A stretch of DNA of 64,000 nucleotides from Streptomyces neyagawaensis (GTDB lineage Bacteria > Actinomycetota > Actinomycetes > Streptomycetales > Streptomycetaceae), in NCBI RefSeq assembly GCF_023516595.1, contig NZ_JAMGBG010000001.1:62001-126000 (forward strand). Direction: 5' to 3'. The position numbers and the translations under genes were made by a program. Below the pieces are notes generated by a model. The model was not told where the DNA came from, did no database searches, and saw only the letters and a list, made by a program, of their open reading frames with translations. Positions 29,298 to 37,958 of this stretch are shown piece by piece. Numbering within the stretch: position 1 is the stretch's first letter; each line of letters starts with the position of its first letter.

Positions 29298-30617
29298 ATG
29301 AGACGACTCCTCGGCACCCTCGCTGCCGCCGCCCTGGCCGTCACGGGCCTCGCCACCACCGGCGCGGCGCCCGCGACGGCCGCCGCCTCCGGCACCTTCA
29401 ACGTGCTGACGTACAACGTCGCGGGCCTCCCGGAGGGGCTCAGTTCCGGCAGCCCGAAGACCAACACCCCCCTGATCTCACCCCGCCTCGGCGCGTACGA
29501 CCTCGTCAACGTCCAGGAGGACTTCAACTACCACGCAGCGCTGTACGCGGGCGACGACCACCCGCACCGCACGGCGACCAGCGGCGGGGTGCCCTTCGGG
29601 GACGGCCTCAACACCCTCTCGGACCTGCCCTTCGAGGACTTCGAGCGGGTGAAGTGGAACAAGTGCACCGGCACCAACTGCCTGACCCCGAAGGGCTTCT
29701 CCCTGGCCCGGGTGCGGCTCGCCGAGGGTGTCTTCGTCGACCTCTACAACGTGCACACCAACGCCGACTCCGACGACGCGGCCCTGGCCGCCCGCCGGGC
29801 GAACATCACCCAGCTTTCCGACTTCATCAAGGCCAACTCGGCGGGCAACGCGGTGATCGTCATGGGCGACACCAACACCCGCTACACGCGCGCGGGCGAC
29901 AACATCCGCACGCTCGTGTCGGAGAACGGCCTGCGCGACCCGTGGGTGGACCTCGTCCAGGGCGGCAGACCGCCGGCCCAGGGCGCTGACGCGCTGGTCT
30001 GCGCCACCACGGCCCCGGCCCAGGACTGCGAGGTCGTCGACAAGGTCCTCTACCGGGGCAGCCCCCTGGTGGACCTGACCGCCACGCGCTACCACAACGA
30101 GTGGGCCAGGTTCCTCGACGCAGGCGGGAAGAACCTCTCCGACCACTTCCCGCACACCGTCGACTTCTCCTGGAGCGTCAACCCCCGGCTCGGGGCGAGC
30201 GACTTCTTCGGCGGCCCGCACGGCACGGCGTTCAGCGACGCCGACGACCTCCCCTCGGCCGTCTCGCCCCGCACGCTCACACTGCGCGGCGCGTCCCGCC
30301 TCGACGCGGTGTCGCTCACCCACGACGGCGGTACGACGCTCACCCACGGCGGCACCGGCGGCACGGCCGTCTCGCTGACCCTGGCATCCGGCGAGCACCT
30401 CACGTCCGTGAAGCTCACCCAGGGCAAGAAGGACGGCCACACCCGGATCTTCTCCGCCGCCTTCACCACCGACCAGGGCCGCACGCTCGCCTCCGGCACA
30501 CCCACCGCCGACACCCGCACCTTCACCGCCCCCGCCGGCCGGCACATCGTCGGCTTCACCGGCCGCTCGGGCGCCGAGATCGACAAGCTGGGCGTCCTGT
30601 ACGCGCCGATCGGCTGA
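29298..30617 (+). CDS. Secreted endonuclease/exonuclease/phosphatase-family protein with C-terminal beta domain
   Basis: A Sec signal peptide (MRRLLGTLAAAALAVTGLAT to PATAAA) leads a DNase I/sphingomyelinase-type EEP domain of about 280 residues. The markers are FNVLTYNVAGLP, LVNVQED (catalytic Glu), LYNVHTNAD, VIVMGDTNTRY (catalytic Asp and Asn) and NLSDHFPHTVDF (catalytic His). The last 140 residues (SPRTLTLRGASRLDAVSLTH, GRSGAEIDKLGVLY) look like a jacalin-like sugar-binding beta-prism. It could be a phospholipase C, a phosphatase or a nuclease. GGAG precedes ATG 29298. It is divergent from the PHP-domain gene, and both products are exported phosphoesterases. Confidence 0.85.
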   Translation: MRRLLGTLAAAALAVTGLATTGAAPATAAASGTFNVLTYNVAGLPEGLSSGSPKTNTPLISPRLGAYDLVNVQEDFNYHAALYAGDDHPHRTATSGGVPFGDGLNTLSDLPFEDFERVKWNKCTGTNCLTPKGFSLARVRLAEGVFVDLYNVHTNADSDDAALAARRANITQLSDFIKANSAGNAVIVMGDTNTRYTRAGDNIRTLVSENGLRDPWVDLVQGGRPPAQGADALVCATTAPAQDCEVVDKVLYRGSPLVDLTATRYHNEWARFLDAGGKNLSDHFPHTVDFSWSVNPRLGASDFFGGPHGTAFSDADDLPSAVSPRTLTLRGASRLDAVSLTHDGGTTLTHGGTGGTAVSLTLASGEHLTSVKLTQGKKDGHTRIFSAAFTTDQGRTLASGTPTADTRTFTAPAGRHIVGFTGRSGAEIDKLGVLYAPIG

Positions 30618-30714
30618 CCCGGGGCCGCACCGGGAGCGCCGGGATCCGAGGGCGTCCGCCTCACCTAGGCTGTCCCCACAGATCCCAGGCGCGCGGAACA
30701 CGAGGTGGTCGCCC

Positions 30715-31314
30715 TTGCCCAGAACCGGCCTGACGACCGAGCGGGTCGTCGCGGCGGCGGCCGACCTCGCGGACGAGGTCGGCTTCGAGAACGTGACGCT
30801 GTCGGCGCTCGCTCGGCGGTTCGGGGTGAAGGACGCGAGCCTGTACTCCCATGTCAGGAACCTCCAGGACCTCCGGACCCGGGTCGCGTTCCTGGCCGGC
30901 GGGGAGATGATCGAGCGGATCGCGGACGCGGTGGCCGGGCGGGCCGGCAAGGACGCGCTGGCCGCGTTCGCGGGGGCCTACCGGGCCTACGCCCTGGAGC
31001 GTCCCGGCCGGTACGCGGCCACCCAGGCCCGCATCGACCAGGACCTGGTGGCCGCCTCGCCCGCCTTCCGCCGCACCGCCGAGATCACCTACGGCATGCT
31101 CCGCGCCTACGGCCTGGAGGAGCCCGATCTCACCGACGCCGTACGCCTGCTGCGCAGCACCTTCCACGGCTACTGCGCCCTGGAGGCGGACGGCGGTTTC
31201 GGCGCGGCACGCGACGTGCGGACGTCCTGGGACCGAGCGATCGAGGCCCTGCACGTGGCCCTGGAGAACTGGCCCCGGGAAGCGGCCGTGCCGGGACCCG
31301 TGCCGCCGTCGTGA
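30715..31314 (+). CDS. TetR/AcrR-family regulator
   Basis: The N-terminal 60 residues form a TetR helix-turn-helix: TTERVVAAAADLADEVGFEN, VTLSALARRFGVKDASLYSH. The C-terminal region with FAGAYRAYALERPGRYAATQ, VRLLRSTFHGYCALEADGGF matches the WHG-type TetR_C_33 domain. It likely represses itself or the neighbouring dihydrofolate-reductase-like gene. I start at TTG 30715 (MPRTGLTTERV), preceded by CGAGG; GTG 30706 in another frame is not used. It is a single gene with no clear operator visible. Confidence 0.88.
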   Translation: MPRTGLTTERVVAAAADLADEVGFENVTLSALARRFGVKDASLYSHVRNLQDLRTRVAFLAGGEMIERIADAVAGRAGKDALAAFAGAYRAYALERPGRYAATQARIDQDLVAASPAFRRTAEITYGMLRAYGLEEPDLTDAVRLLRSTFHGYCALEADGGFGAARDVRTSWDRAIEALHVALENWPREAAVPGPVPPS

Positions 31315-31462
31315 TGCCCGACGGCGGACGGCCACCCGCCGCTCACCCCGGCCGTGCCGCGCGGTGAGTAGCCATCCCCGCCGCGCCGCACGGATGGCCG
31401 CCGACGGACGACCGCCGCAGGGATGACCGATGAGTTCCGGGCGTGGATCCGGTCTGCCCTGT

Positions 31463-32077
31463 ATGACCCGCATCATCGCTGACATCTCGGTCTCTCTCGA
31501 CGGGTTCGTCACCGGACCCGACCCCGGCCCGGACAACGGGCTGGGCACCGGCGGCGAGGCCCTGCACACCTGGGCGTTCTCCGACGACCCGGAGGACCGC
31601 CGGATCCTGCGCGAGGCGACGGCCCGCTCGGGCGCCGTCGTCCTCGGCCGGCATCTCTTCGACGTGGTCGACGGACCGTACGGCTGGGACGACGAGACCG
31701 GCTACGGCGCGGGCGAGGTCGGCAAACCCGCGTTCGTGGTCGTGACCAGCTCCCCGCCGGACGCCGTCCGGCTCACGGGCCTCGACTGGACCTTCGTCAC
31801 CACCGGCATGGCCGACGCCGTGGCCGCCGCGCGCGAGCGCGCCGAGGCGGCGTCGGCCGCCGGCGGCAAGGACCTCGACGTGGTCGTGATGGGCGGCGGC
31901 ACCACCGTCGGCTCGGCCCTCGACGCCGGCCTCCTCGACACCCTCACACTCCACCTCGCCCCCGTCGTCATGGGCACCGGCACCCCCCTCTTCACCGGCA
32001 GGACACCCCACACCCTCGTACAACGCGACGTGACCCCCACTTCGACCGCGACCCACCTGACCTACGACATCCTCTGA
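31463..32077 (+). CDS. Dihydrofolate reductase-family (RibD C-terminal type) oxidoreductase
   Basis: This is a 204-residue protein of the RibD-C/DHFR superfamily. It starts MTRIIADISVSLDGFVTGPD, the hallmark of these small proteins, with GAVVLGRHLFDVVDGPYGWD, then DVVVMGGGTTVGSALDAGLL and HLAPVVMGTGTPLFTG. Family members bind NADPH; most have no proven substrate. ATG 31463 begins the motif directly. It follows the TetR gene by about 150 bp on the same strand. Confidence 0.88.
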   Translation: MTRIIADISVSLDGFVTGPDPGPDNGLGTGGEALHTWAFSDDPEDRRILREATARSGAVVLGRHLFDVVDGPYGWDDETGYGAGEVGKPAFVVVTSSPPDAVRLTGLDWTFVTTGMADAVAAARERAEAASAAGGKDLDVVVMGGGTTVGSALDAGLLDTLTLHLAPVVMGTGTPLFTGRTPHTLVQRDVTPTSTATHLTYDIL

Positions 32078-32124
32078 CCGGCCCCGCACCCGGACCGGCG
32101 TCCCGCCCTCGGCCCGACGGTCGC

Positions 32125-32559
32125 TCACGTCGCGGCGGGCACATGAGGTGCCACCGCCAGACGGGCCATCACGCGCAGCCGCGCGAAGTACGCGGCGCAG
32201 TACTCCTCGTCGATCAGCGGCACGATCTTGTCGAGGTCGGCGGCGCGCGCCCAGAGGGCGGCGATGTCACCGTCGTCGAGCCCACCGTCGTCCAGTTCCG
32301 TCCGCACCAGGCCCGCGACATCGGAATCCACGAGGACCAGATCCACGCCCGCGACGTCCGCGCCGCGCCAGCCGGCCGGGAACGGTGCGCGCACGTGCTC
32401 CGCCCACAGCCGGGCGAGTCGCTCGTCGGATCGTGGGCACGGTCGGGGTCGGCCGGCCCTCTCCTGTCGTACCTCGGTCTCCTCCTCGTGTTGCTGCCGG
32501 CGGAACCGCTCTCGGACAGGGAGACGGCTACGGCCGACCTCACGTTGTGCGGGGCGCAC
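32125..32559 (-). CDS. Conserved hypothetical protein, up to 144 aa
   Basis: The well-behaved part starts at SDERLARLWAEHVRAPFPAG and continues WRGADVAGVDLVLVDSDVAG and IVPLIDEEYCAAYFARLRVM. I have seen this pattern in Streptomyces hypotheticals that share APFPxGxRG...VDLVLxDxDxAG. The frame extends up to GTG 32559, overlapping the 3' end of the DUF2264 gene by 20 bases. The Arg-rich first 45 residues may not be native, so the true start is uncertain. The function is unknown. Confidence 0.5.
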   Translation of the reverse strand: MRPAQREVGRSRLPVRERFRRQQHEEETEVRQERAGRPRPCPRSDERLARLWAEHVRAPFPAGWRGADVAGVDLVLVDSDVAGLVRTELDDGGLDDGDIAALWARAADLDKIVPLIDEEYCAAYFARLRVMARLAVAPHVPAAT

Positions 32560-34309
32560 CGACCGGTTCCAGGTCCTCGGAGACGACCGCGCCGTCCGTC
32601 AGCCGGACCCGGGTCTCCGGGCCGCCCGTCCACCGGATGTGCAGTTCGCCCGGGGCGGCGAGTCGCACGGAGACCGTGTCCTCCAGTGGGGGCGGGGCCG
32701 GGTCGGCCGTCAGGCGGGTCAGGGCGACGAAGAGTGACGTGTCGTCGGTGGTTTCCCCGGTGAGGGCCTGCTCTGACGGTGCGCCGTCGCCCTTCTCGGC
32801 GTCCGTGAGGCCGAGGGCCGGGCGGAGGTCGGTGTGGACGCCTTCCGTCGGCGCCCAGCCGGTCACGCGGATCGGCGTCCCGGGGGCCGCCCCCGCCACG
32901 AGGTGGGCCCTCACCTCCACCGCCCCGCGGGCGAGGACGAGGGTCGTCACCCGCGCTCCCCCGGCCGCCGTGTGCCGGGACGCCGCCCAGCCCTCGCCCA
33001 CGCCGAGCGGTTCGATGCCGGTCCGGCTCGCGTCGCCGTCGACGATCACGCTGTTGTCGTACGACGCCGGGGGCTCCGCCAGGGGCACGGGCGCCGTCAC
33101 CGTGGAGTACGCGAGGCGCGTGTAGTACGGGTCGTAGCGGACGTCCTCGCTGCCGTGGTTGTGGAGGCGGACCAGACCGTCCGAACGGGTTGACTGGAGC
33201 AGCCAGTTGGGCGGGCCGAGGGGACGCAGTTCGTCGGCACGCTCCACCGGCGCCGCCTCCTCGGTGGCCGTCCACACCGGGTGGTCCGGCGGCAGCAGCA
33301 GACCGAGGAAGCCCTTGCTCGCCCAGTACGGGGAGGCCGGGCCCGAGTAGCCCTGGAGGACGGCCGGGTCGGGGCCGTGCCAGCCCAGCGACAGCAGGCC
33401 ACGGTCGTCGACGGCGCCCCGGTCGAGGAAGTACTTCAGGGCGCCGGACGCCAGCCGGCGCGTCTCGCCCGGCCCGAGCGGTGTCCGGCCGGTCAGCGCG
33501 CCGAGCCAGAGCGGGACCGTGGTGGCGAAGCGGTACGTCAGGGAGCGGCCCTGGTGCAGCGGGGCGCCGTCACCGCCGAACAGACGGACGTAGTCGGCGA
33601 GATGGGTGGACAGGCGGCCGCCGTAGAGGTCCAGCAGGCGGGCGTCGTCGGCGAGCCAGGCGTGCAGCACCGGGTAGAGGTGCATCGCCCAGCCGTTGTA
33701 GTAGTCGAACTTGCGACCGTCGCCGTCGGTGTACCAGCCGTCGCCGAGGTACCACCGCTCGATACGGTCGAGCCGCTCCTCGATCACCCGGCGGGACAGC
33801 TCCGGCTCGTGGCCGATCTCCGCCAGGAAGCCGCCGACGGTCACCGGGAACAACTCCCAGTTGCAGGGCCAGGGTTCTGCGGTCAGCGCGTCGCCGAGCC
33901 AGGCCGCCGCACGCTGGCGAACCCCGTCGTCGAGGCGGTCCCACAGCAGCGGCCGCGTCAGCCGGAGCGCGAGGGCGATGGACGCCGCCTCCACCAGGGG
34001 CTGGCCGCGGTCCTCGATGCGAGGCCACACCCCCGAGACACCGGCCGCGAGTCCGTCGGCGTAGCGGGCGAGGGCCTTCTCGTCCTTGCGGAACGCGGCG
34101 AGGAGCAGGGTCCGGGCGTAGCCCTCCAGGCCGTCCGAGAGGCGGCCCGACCAGCTCGTGCGGTCGCCGGGAAGGTCGTACAGGGCGCCGTCGGCAGTCG
34201 CGTACGGCTCCACGGCGGCCAGCAGCGCGTCGGCGGCCGCCTCCCAGTGGGCGCGGGTGTAGCCGGTGTACGGGCTGAGGCTGCGGTCCTCGTCGGGCTG
34301 GGCGGGCAT
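32540..34309 (-). CDS. DUF2264-domain protein, probable glycan-active enzyme
   Basis: This is a 589-residue cytoplasmic protein. Residues 15-360 form the alpha/alpha-barrel DUF2264 domain: GYTRAHWEAAADALLAAVEP, WELFPVTVGGFLAEIG, WYLGDGWYTDGDGRKFDYYN, GRSLTYRFATTVPLWLGALT and SPYWASKGFLGLLLPPDHPV. A beta-sandwich C-terminal part follows. DUF2264 proteins occur in pectin and glycan utilisation loci and are thought to be glycoside hydrolases, possibly on uronides. Its place beside the rhamnogalacturonan genes agrees with that. ATG 34309 follows CAGGAAG. There is no signal peptide, so it would act on imported oligosaccharides. Confidence 0.82.
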   Translation of the reverse strand: MPAQPDEDRSLSPYTGYTRAHWEAAADALLAAVEPYATADGALYDLPGDRTSWSGRLSDGLEGYARTLLLAAFRKDEKALARYADGLAAGVSGVWPRIEDRGQPLVEAASIALALRLTRPLLWDRLDDGVRQRAAAWLGDALTAEPWPCNWELFPVTVGGFLAEIGHEPELSRRVIEERLDRIERWYLGDGWYTDGDGRKFDYYNGWAMHLYPVLHAWLADDARLLDLYGGRLSTHLADYVRLFGGDGAPLHQGRSLTYRFATTVPLWLGALTGRTPLGPGETRRLASGALKYFLDRGAVDDRGLLSLGWHGPDPAVLQGYSGPASPYWASKGFLGLLLPPDHPVWTATEEAAPVERADELRPLGPPNWLLQSTRSDGLVRLHNHGSEDVRYDPYYTRLAYSTVTAPVPLAEPPASYDNSVIVDGDASRTGIEPLGVGEGWAASRHTAAGGARVTTLVLARGAVEVRAHLVAGAAPGTPIRVTGWAPTEGVHTDLRPALGLTDAEKGDGAPSEQALTGETTDDTSLFVALTRLTADPAPPPLEDTVSVRLAAPGELHIRWTGGPETRVRLTDGAVVSEDLEPVGAPRTT

Positions 34310-34346
34310 GGGCGCACGCTTCCTGGGTCGTCGCTGTCGGTTGGAA

Positions 34347-34382
34347 CCTGGGGCGCCCCGGTTCCGGTCGGGGCGCCCCAGG
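34347..34382 (-). terminator. Hairpin after the rhamnogalacturonan acetylesterase gene
   Basis: CCTGGGGCGCCCC (34347-34359) and GGGGCGCCCCAGG (34370-34382) form a perfect 13-bp stem with a 10-base loop, starting 4 bases after the acetylesterase stop on the minus strand. It lies before the DUF2264 start, so the two genes may be transcribed separately or with attenuation. Confidence 0.75.
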
Positions 34383-34385
34383 GGC

Positions 34386-35468
34386 TCATCCCACCCTGGT
34401 CCGCCCGGCGGGCACCAGCCCCAGGGCGACGAGTTCGTCGCGGACGAGGCCGGCGTACACGGTGGCGCCGTGGACGGAGGTGTGGGTGTTGTCGCGCTTC
34501 TCGTTGGAGAGGTAGAGCGCCTTGGAGGCTTCGGTGCCCAGGGACTCGACCAGGGCCTTCGTCCTCGCGGTGAGGTCGATCAGCGGCACGTCGTGGGCGG
34601 CGGCGACGGAGCGGACGACGGCCGGGTGGTCGACGCCGAGGCCGTTGACGAGGAGGGCCGTGTTGTTGTTGAGCGTGCCGTCCGCGTTGAACCAGCGGCG
34701 CACGATCGGCGTGACCAGGACCGGTCGGCCGCCCTGGTCGCGGACGCCCGCGACCAGGGTCTCCAGGTTGGCGCGGTAGGTGGCCTCGTCGGTCTGCTTG
34801 TCGTTGTGGGCCAGTTGGATCAGCACCAGGTCGCCCCGGCGGATCCGCGGCCGGACGGTGGCCCACAGTCGCGCGTCGGCGAGGTAGGACACCGTGCTCT
34901 CGCCGGAGTCGGCGTGGTTGGCGACCGAGAGGCCCTTGCGGAGGTACCGCGGGAGTTGCTGGCCCCAGCCGGAGTACGGGTCGCCGGGCTGGTCGCAGAC
35001 CGTGGAGTCGCCGACCAAGAAGATCTGCCGGGCCATGGGGGTCCCCCCTGCTCGAGCGGAGCCGAGAGCTCGGGGGAAGGCGGGGGTCACGCGGATGTCG
35101 GCCAGCGCGGGGGCCGAGCCGCCGATGACCAGGTCGAGGCCGGGGGTGCCGTCGGGGCCGGTGGGTTCGCCCTCGGGGGTGCGGACGTTCACGGTGAAGC
35201 TGCGGAAGACCGGTTCGCCGGCAGCGGTCGCCGTCTCGGGCAGGAGGGCGCGGCGCGTCTCGCCGGTGATGCTCGTGCTCGCGGCGCTGTCGCCGCCGAG
35301 GCGGACGGTCACGTCGTAGGTGCCGGCGGGGACGTCGAAGTGGCAGGCGTTCGCGGCACAGTTCTCCGGGCCGAGGACGGGTCGGCCGTGGTGCGCCTGG
35401 GCCGGTGCGGCCGACAGGACGGTGCCCAGAGTCGCCGCCGTCAGCGCGGCGACGGTGAAACGTCTCAT
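34386..35468 (-). CDS. Secreted rhamnogalacturonan acetylesterase (SGNH/GDSL hydrolase)
   Basis: A Sec signal peptide (MRRFTVAALTAATLGTVLSA to PAQAHH) is followed by an N-terminal beta-sandwich of about 100 residues (CHFDVPAGTYDVTVRLGGDS) and an SGNH hydrolase of about 230. Catalytic Ser is in IFLVGDSTVCDQ, the Gly block in NHADSGEST, the Asn in LIQLAHNDK, and Asp/His near the end in DNTHTSVHGA. This enzyme removes acetyl groups from rhamnogalacturonan I, opening it for the PL4 lyase encoded divergently. GAGGAG precedes ATG 35468. Between the two domains lies an in-frame insertion of a dispersed Streptomyces repeat (FPRALGSARAGGTP). Confidence 0.9.
   Translation of the reverse strand: MRRFTVAALTAATLGTVLSAAPAQAHHGRPVLGPENCAANACHFDVPAGTYDVTVRLGGDSAASTSITGETRRALLPETATAAGEPVFRSFTVNVRTPEGEPTGPDGTPGLDLVIGGSAPALADIRVTPAFPRALGSARAGGTPMARQIFLVGDSTVCDQPGDPYSGWGQQLPRYLRKGLSVANHADSGESTVSYLADARLWATVRPRIRRGDLVLIQLAHNDKQTDEATYRANLETLVAGVRDQGGRPVLVTPIVRRWFNADGTLNNNTALLVNGLGVDHPAVVRSVAAAHDVPLIDLTARTKALVESLGTEASKALYLSNEKRDNTHTSVHGATVYAGLVRDELVALGLVPAGRTRVG
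35037..35080 (-). repeat. Dispersed Streptomyces GC-rich repeat, in-frame inside a coding gene
   Basis: On the minus strand it begins CCTTCCCCCGAGCTCTCGGC and ends GGGGGGACCCCCAT, with an internal palindromic core. It encodes AFPRALGSARAGGTP between the two domains of the acetylesterase without breaking the frame. I recall this word from many Streptomyces genomes. A related, shorter copy lies at 48791-48823. Confidence 0.6.
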
Positions 35469-35524
35469 TGCGGCTCCTCGGGAGGGATGACAACACCCGG
35501 CGGCTGGACCGTATCCTGTCGGGC

Positions 35525-35591
35525 AAGCGCTTTCTAGAGGTCGGGGCACTTTCGTAAGATTGCCAACTCCCTTGTGTCGAAAGCCCTTTCG
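35525..35591. promoter_or_regulatory. Divergent control region of the acetylesterase and PL4 lyase genes
   Basis: Three elements stand out. AAGCGCTT at 35525-35532 is a perfect palindrome of the LacI-operator type. AACTCCCTTGTGTCGAAAG at 35565-35583 resembles the words before the ROK gene and the sugar importer. CGAAAG and CTTTCG at 35578-35583 and 35586-35591 form a tight inverted repeat. All lie between the two divergent starts at 35468 and 35657. Confidence 0.5.
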
Positions 35592-35656
35592 CGAAATCGA
35601 TTCAACTGTCACTCTTCCGAATCACCCCCACCCCCCACCCTCCCGAGGAGGCCCCC

Positions 35657-37339
35657 ATGTCCCAGGCCACCGACCAAGAGGCCCTCGGCCGCCGCGGATT
35701 CGTCCTCGGCACGGCCGCCGCCGCGGCCGGCGCGGCACTCGCCGGGCCGCTCGCCGGTACCGCCCACGCCGCCGCGTTCGGCTGGAGCGACGACGGCACC
35801 CACTACGTCGTCGACACCGGCGCGAACCTCGTCTTCAAGGTCAGAAAGAGCAACGGCGACCTGGCCTCGCTCGTCTACCGGGGCACGGAGTACCAGGGCT
35901 ACGGCGGCATGAACTCGCACATCGAGTCCGGCCTCGGCAGCTCCACGGTGACGATCCGGCAGTCCGGGTCGACGATCCTGGTCTCCGTCACGTACGGCAC
36001 ACTGCGGCACTACTACGCGGCCCGCAGCGGCGAGAACAACATCTACCTGTGGACGAACAAGGCCGACACCTCGGTCTCCGCGACCCGCTTCATCCTGCGC
36101 GTCAAGGCCGGCCTGTTCCTCAACGACGCGCCCGACTCGTACACGTACGCGCCCACCACCATCGAGGCCTCGGACGTGTTCCGGAAGTCCGACGGCCAGA
36201 CCCGCTCGAAGCACTTCTCCAAGCTGCGGGTGATCGACTACGACTACGTCGGCTGGTCCGCGAACGGCGTCGGCCTGTGGGTGGTGCGCTCCAACCACGA
36301 GAAGGCGTCCGGCGGCCCGTTCTACCGCTCGCTGCTGCGCCACCAGAGCGCGGACGGCGGCGGGCTGTACGAGATCCTGTACTACGGGCAGAACCAGACG
36401 GAGGAGCAGCGATTCGGCCTCCAGGGCCCGTACGTGATCGCGTTCACCGACGGCGGGGCGCCCTCCGCGTCGCTGTTCCCGGGCACGCTGACCACCCCGT
36501 GGGCGGACTCGCTCGGCATCGCCGGGTACGTGGGCTCGGGCGGCCGGGGCCGGGTCGCGGGTGTCGGCATCACCGGGCGGAACACGTCGTACCCGTACAC
36601 GGTCGGGCTCGCCAACTCGGCCGCGCAGTACTGGGGTTCTGCACGCTCGTCGGACGGCTACTTCACCATCACGGGTGTGCTGCCGGGGACGTACACGCTG
36701 ACCGTCTACAAGAGCGAGCTGGCGGTGTACACGACCTCCGTGACGGTCACGGCAGGCGGCACGACGACGCTCAACACGATCGCCATCCCGTCGTCGAACG
36801 ACCCGTCCAACGCGAGCGCGATCTGGCGGATCAACGACTGGAACGGCACGCCGAGCGGCTTCAAGAACGCCGACCTGATGACGTACGCGCACCCCTCGGA
36901 CGTCCGGGCCGCCGCCTGGACGGGCAACGTGGTGATCGGCAGCGGCACCGAGACCTCCGCCTTCCCCTGTTACCTCTGGAAGGACGTGAACAGCGGCCTC
37001 CTCGTCTACTTCCGGCTGACCGCGGCCCAGGCCGCCGCCGCGCACACGCTGCGGATCGGGGTGACGACGGCCTACGCGAACGGCCGGCCGCAGGTCGTCG
37101 TCAACGACAGATGGACGTCGGCGATCCCCTCCCCGCCCACCCAGCCGAACACGCGGTCGCTGACCAACGGCTCCTACCGGGGGAACAACTACACGTTCAC
37201 CTACAGCGTTCCGGCCAGCGCCTGGCGCACGGACACCAGCCAGTACAACGTGCTGAGGATCAACGTGGTGAGCGGGTCGGGGTCGACGGCTTACCTCAGT
37301 GCGGGCACGGCGATCGACGCGATCGATCTGCTCGCCTGA
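35657..37339 (+). CDS. Secreted rhamnogalacturonan lyase, polysaccharide lyase family 4
   Basis: This is a 560-residue exported enzyme. GRRGFVLGTAAAAAGAALAG is a twin-arginine signal. The N-terminal beta-sandwich (AFGWSDDGTHYVVDTGANLV, FKVRKSNGDLASLVYRGTEY) is the PL4 catalytic domain. GYFTITGVLPGTYTLTVYKS is the fibronectin-like middle domain, and the C-terminal jelly roll (WRINDWNGTPSGFKNADLMT, RIGVTTAYANGRPQV) is the CBM-like end seen in RGL4. It cleaves rhamnogalacturonan I between rhamnose and galacturonic acid by beta-elimination. GAGGAGGCCCCC precedes ATG 35657. It works outside the cell with the divergently encoded acetylesterase. Confidence 0.9.
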   Translation: MSQATDQEALGRRGFVLGTAAAAAGAALAGPLAGTAHAAAFGWSDDGTHYVVDTGANLVFKVRKSNGDLASLVYRGTEYQGYGGMNSHIESGLGSSTVTIRQSGSTILVSVTYGTLRHYYAARSGENNIYLWTNKADTSVSATRFILRVKAGLFLNDAPDSYTYAPTTIEASDVFRKSDGQTRSKHFSKLRVIDYDYVGWSANGVGLWVVRSNHEKASGGPFYRSLLRHQSADGGGLYEILYYGQNQTEEQRFGLQGPYVIAFTDGGAPSASLFPGTLTTPWADSLGIAGYVGSGGRGRVAGVGITGRNTSYPYTVGLANSAAQYWGSARSSDGYFTITGVLPGTYTLTVYKSELAVYTTSVTVTAGGTTTLNTIAIPSSNDPSNASAIWRINDWNGTPSGFKNADLMTYAHPSDVRAAAWTGNVVIGSGTETSAFPCYLWKDVNSGLLVYFRLTAAQAAAAHTLRIGVTTAYANGRPQVVVNDRWTSAIPSPPTQPNTRSLTNGSYRGNNYTFTYSVPASAWRTDTSQYNVLRINVVSGSGSTAYLSAGTAIDAIDLLA

Positions 37340-37418
37340 GGCATCCGGCCCGCGCGCCCTCTCGGACGTTCCGCGTCGGAGGTGCGGCGCGGGCCGGGAC
37401 CGCGCCCGCCTCGCAGTG

Positions 37419-37442
37419 AGCAGCGCACCTCGGTGCACTGCT
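37419..37442. promoter_or_regulatory. 24-bp imperfect palindrome before the caspase-Hsp70 operon
   Basis: AGCAG-C-GCACC and GGTGC-A-CTGCT face each other around a TC centre, about 110 bases before the EACC1-type gene. The 2-base centre is too tight for an RNA hairpin loop, so an operator for a dimeric repressor is more likely than a terminator. Confidence 0.45.
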
Positions 37443-37550
37443 TCCTTGACGCCTCCTTGCCGCTACGCCCGGACGGAGCCGGGGCTGACGTGCCATCATG
37501 AGCTCGCCCGCGTATGGGGAGTTGCGGGCAATCAACGGGGAGGTACGACG

Positions 37551-37958
37551 ATGCACGACCGGCGACACGACGCCGTGCTGGCGTTCGCCGACGAGGCGGA
37601 TCCGGAAGGGGCGGAGGAGGCGGTGGCGCTCCTCGTCGAAGAGCTGTCACAGCTGGACGTGTCCTCCGTGCGGCACCAGACCGCAGGACCCGCTCCCGGC
37701 GGCACACGGGCCGGGGAAGCCGTGATCTACACGACGGTCCTCGTGAGCGCGACGGGAGCCGCCGGGCTGAAGGCCCTCCTGGCCTTGGCCCAGGACTGGT
37801 TGGCCCGCCGCAACTCGGGCTCGATCGACGTCACGATCGACGGCGACGAACTGCACCTGACCTCGGCCTCGCGCGCGGACCAGCGCCGCGCGATCGAGCT
37901 GTTCGCGGCCAGACACGCACCCGGTCCGGTCGGCTCCGACGACTCCTCCGATGCGTAA
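37551..37958 (+). CDS. EACC1-like effector-associated component
   Basis: This is a 135-residue soluble protein that fits the effector-associated constant component 1 (EACC1) pattern. An acidic N-terminal strand-helix (AVLAFADEADPEGAEEAVAL, LVEELSQLDVSSV) leads into GEAVIYTTVLVSATGAAGLK, a helix LLALAQDWLARR and a final strand pair SIDVTIDGDELHLTSASRAD. EACC1 proteins were defined by computational studies of actinobacterial conflict systems as constant partners next to variable effectors, and are thought to couple a signal to them. GGGGAGG precedes ATG 37551. Its last 8 bases overlap the start of the caspase-Hsp70 gene, so the two are co-translated. Confidence 0.8.
   Translation: MHDRRHDAVLAFADEADPEGAEEAVALLVEELSQLDVSSVRHQTAGPAPGGTRAGEAVIYTTVLVSATGAAGLKALLALAQDWLARRNSGSIDVTIDGDELHLTSASRADQRRAIELFAARHAPGPVGSDDSSDA

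Noticed and set aside
37346..37396. GGCCCGCGC/GCGCGGGCC as a terminator of the PL4 gene
   Set aside because: The arms pair, but the loop would be over 30 bases, so it is weak as a terminator.
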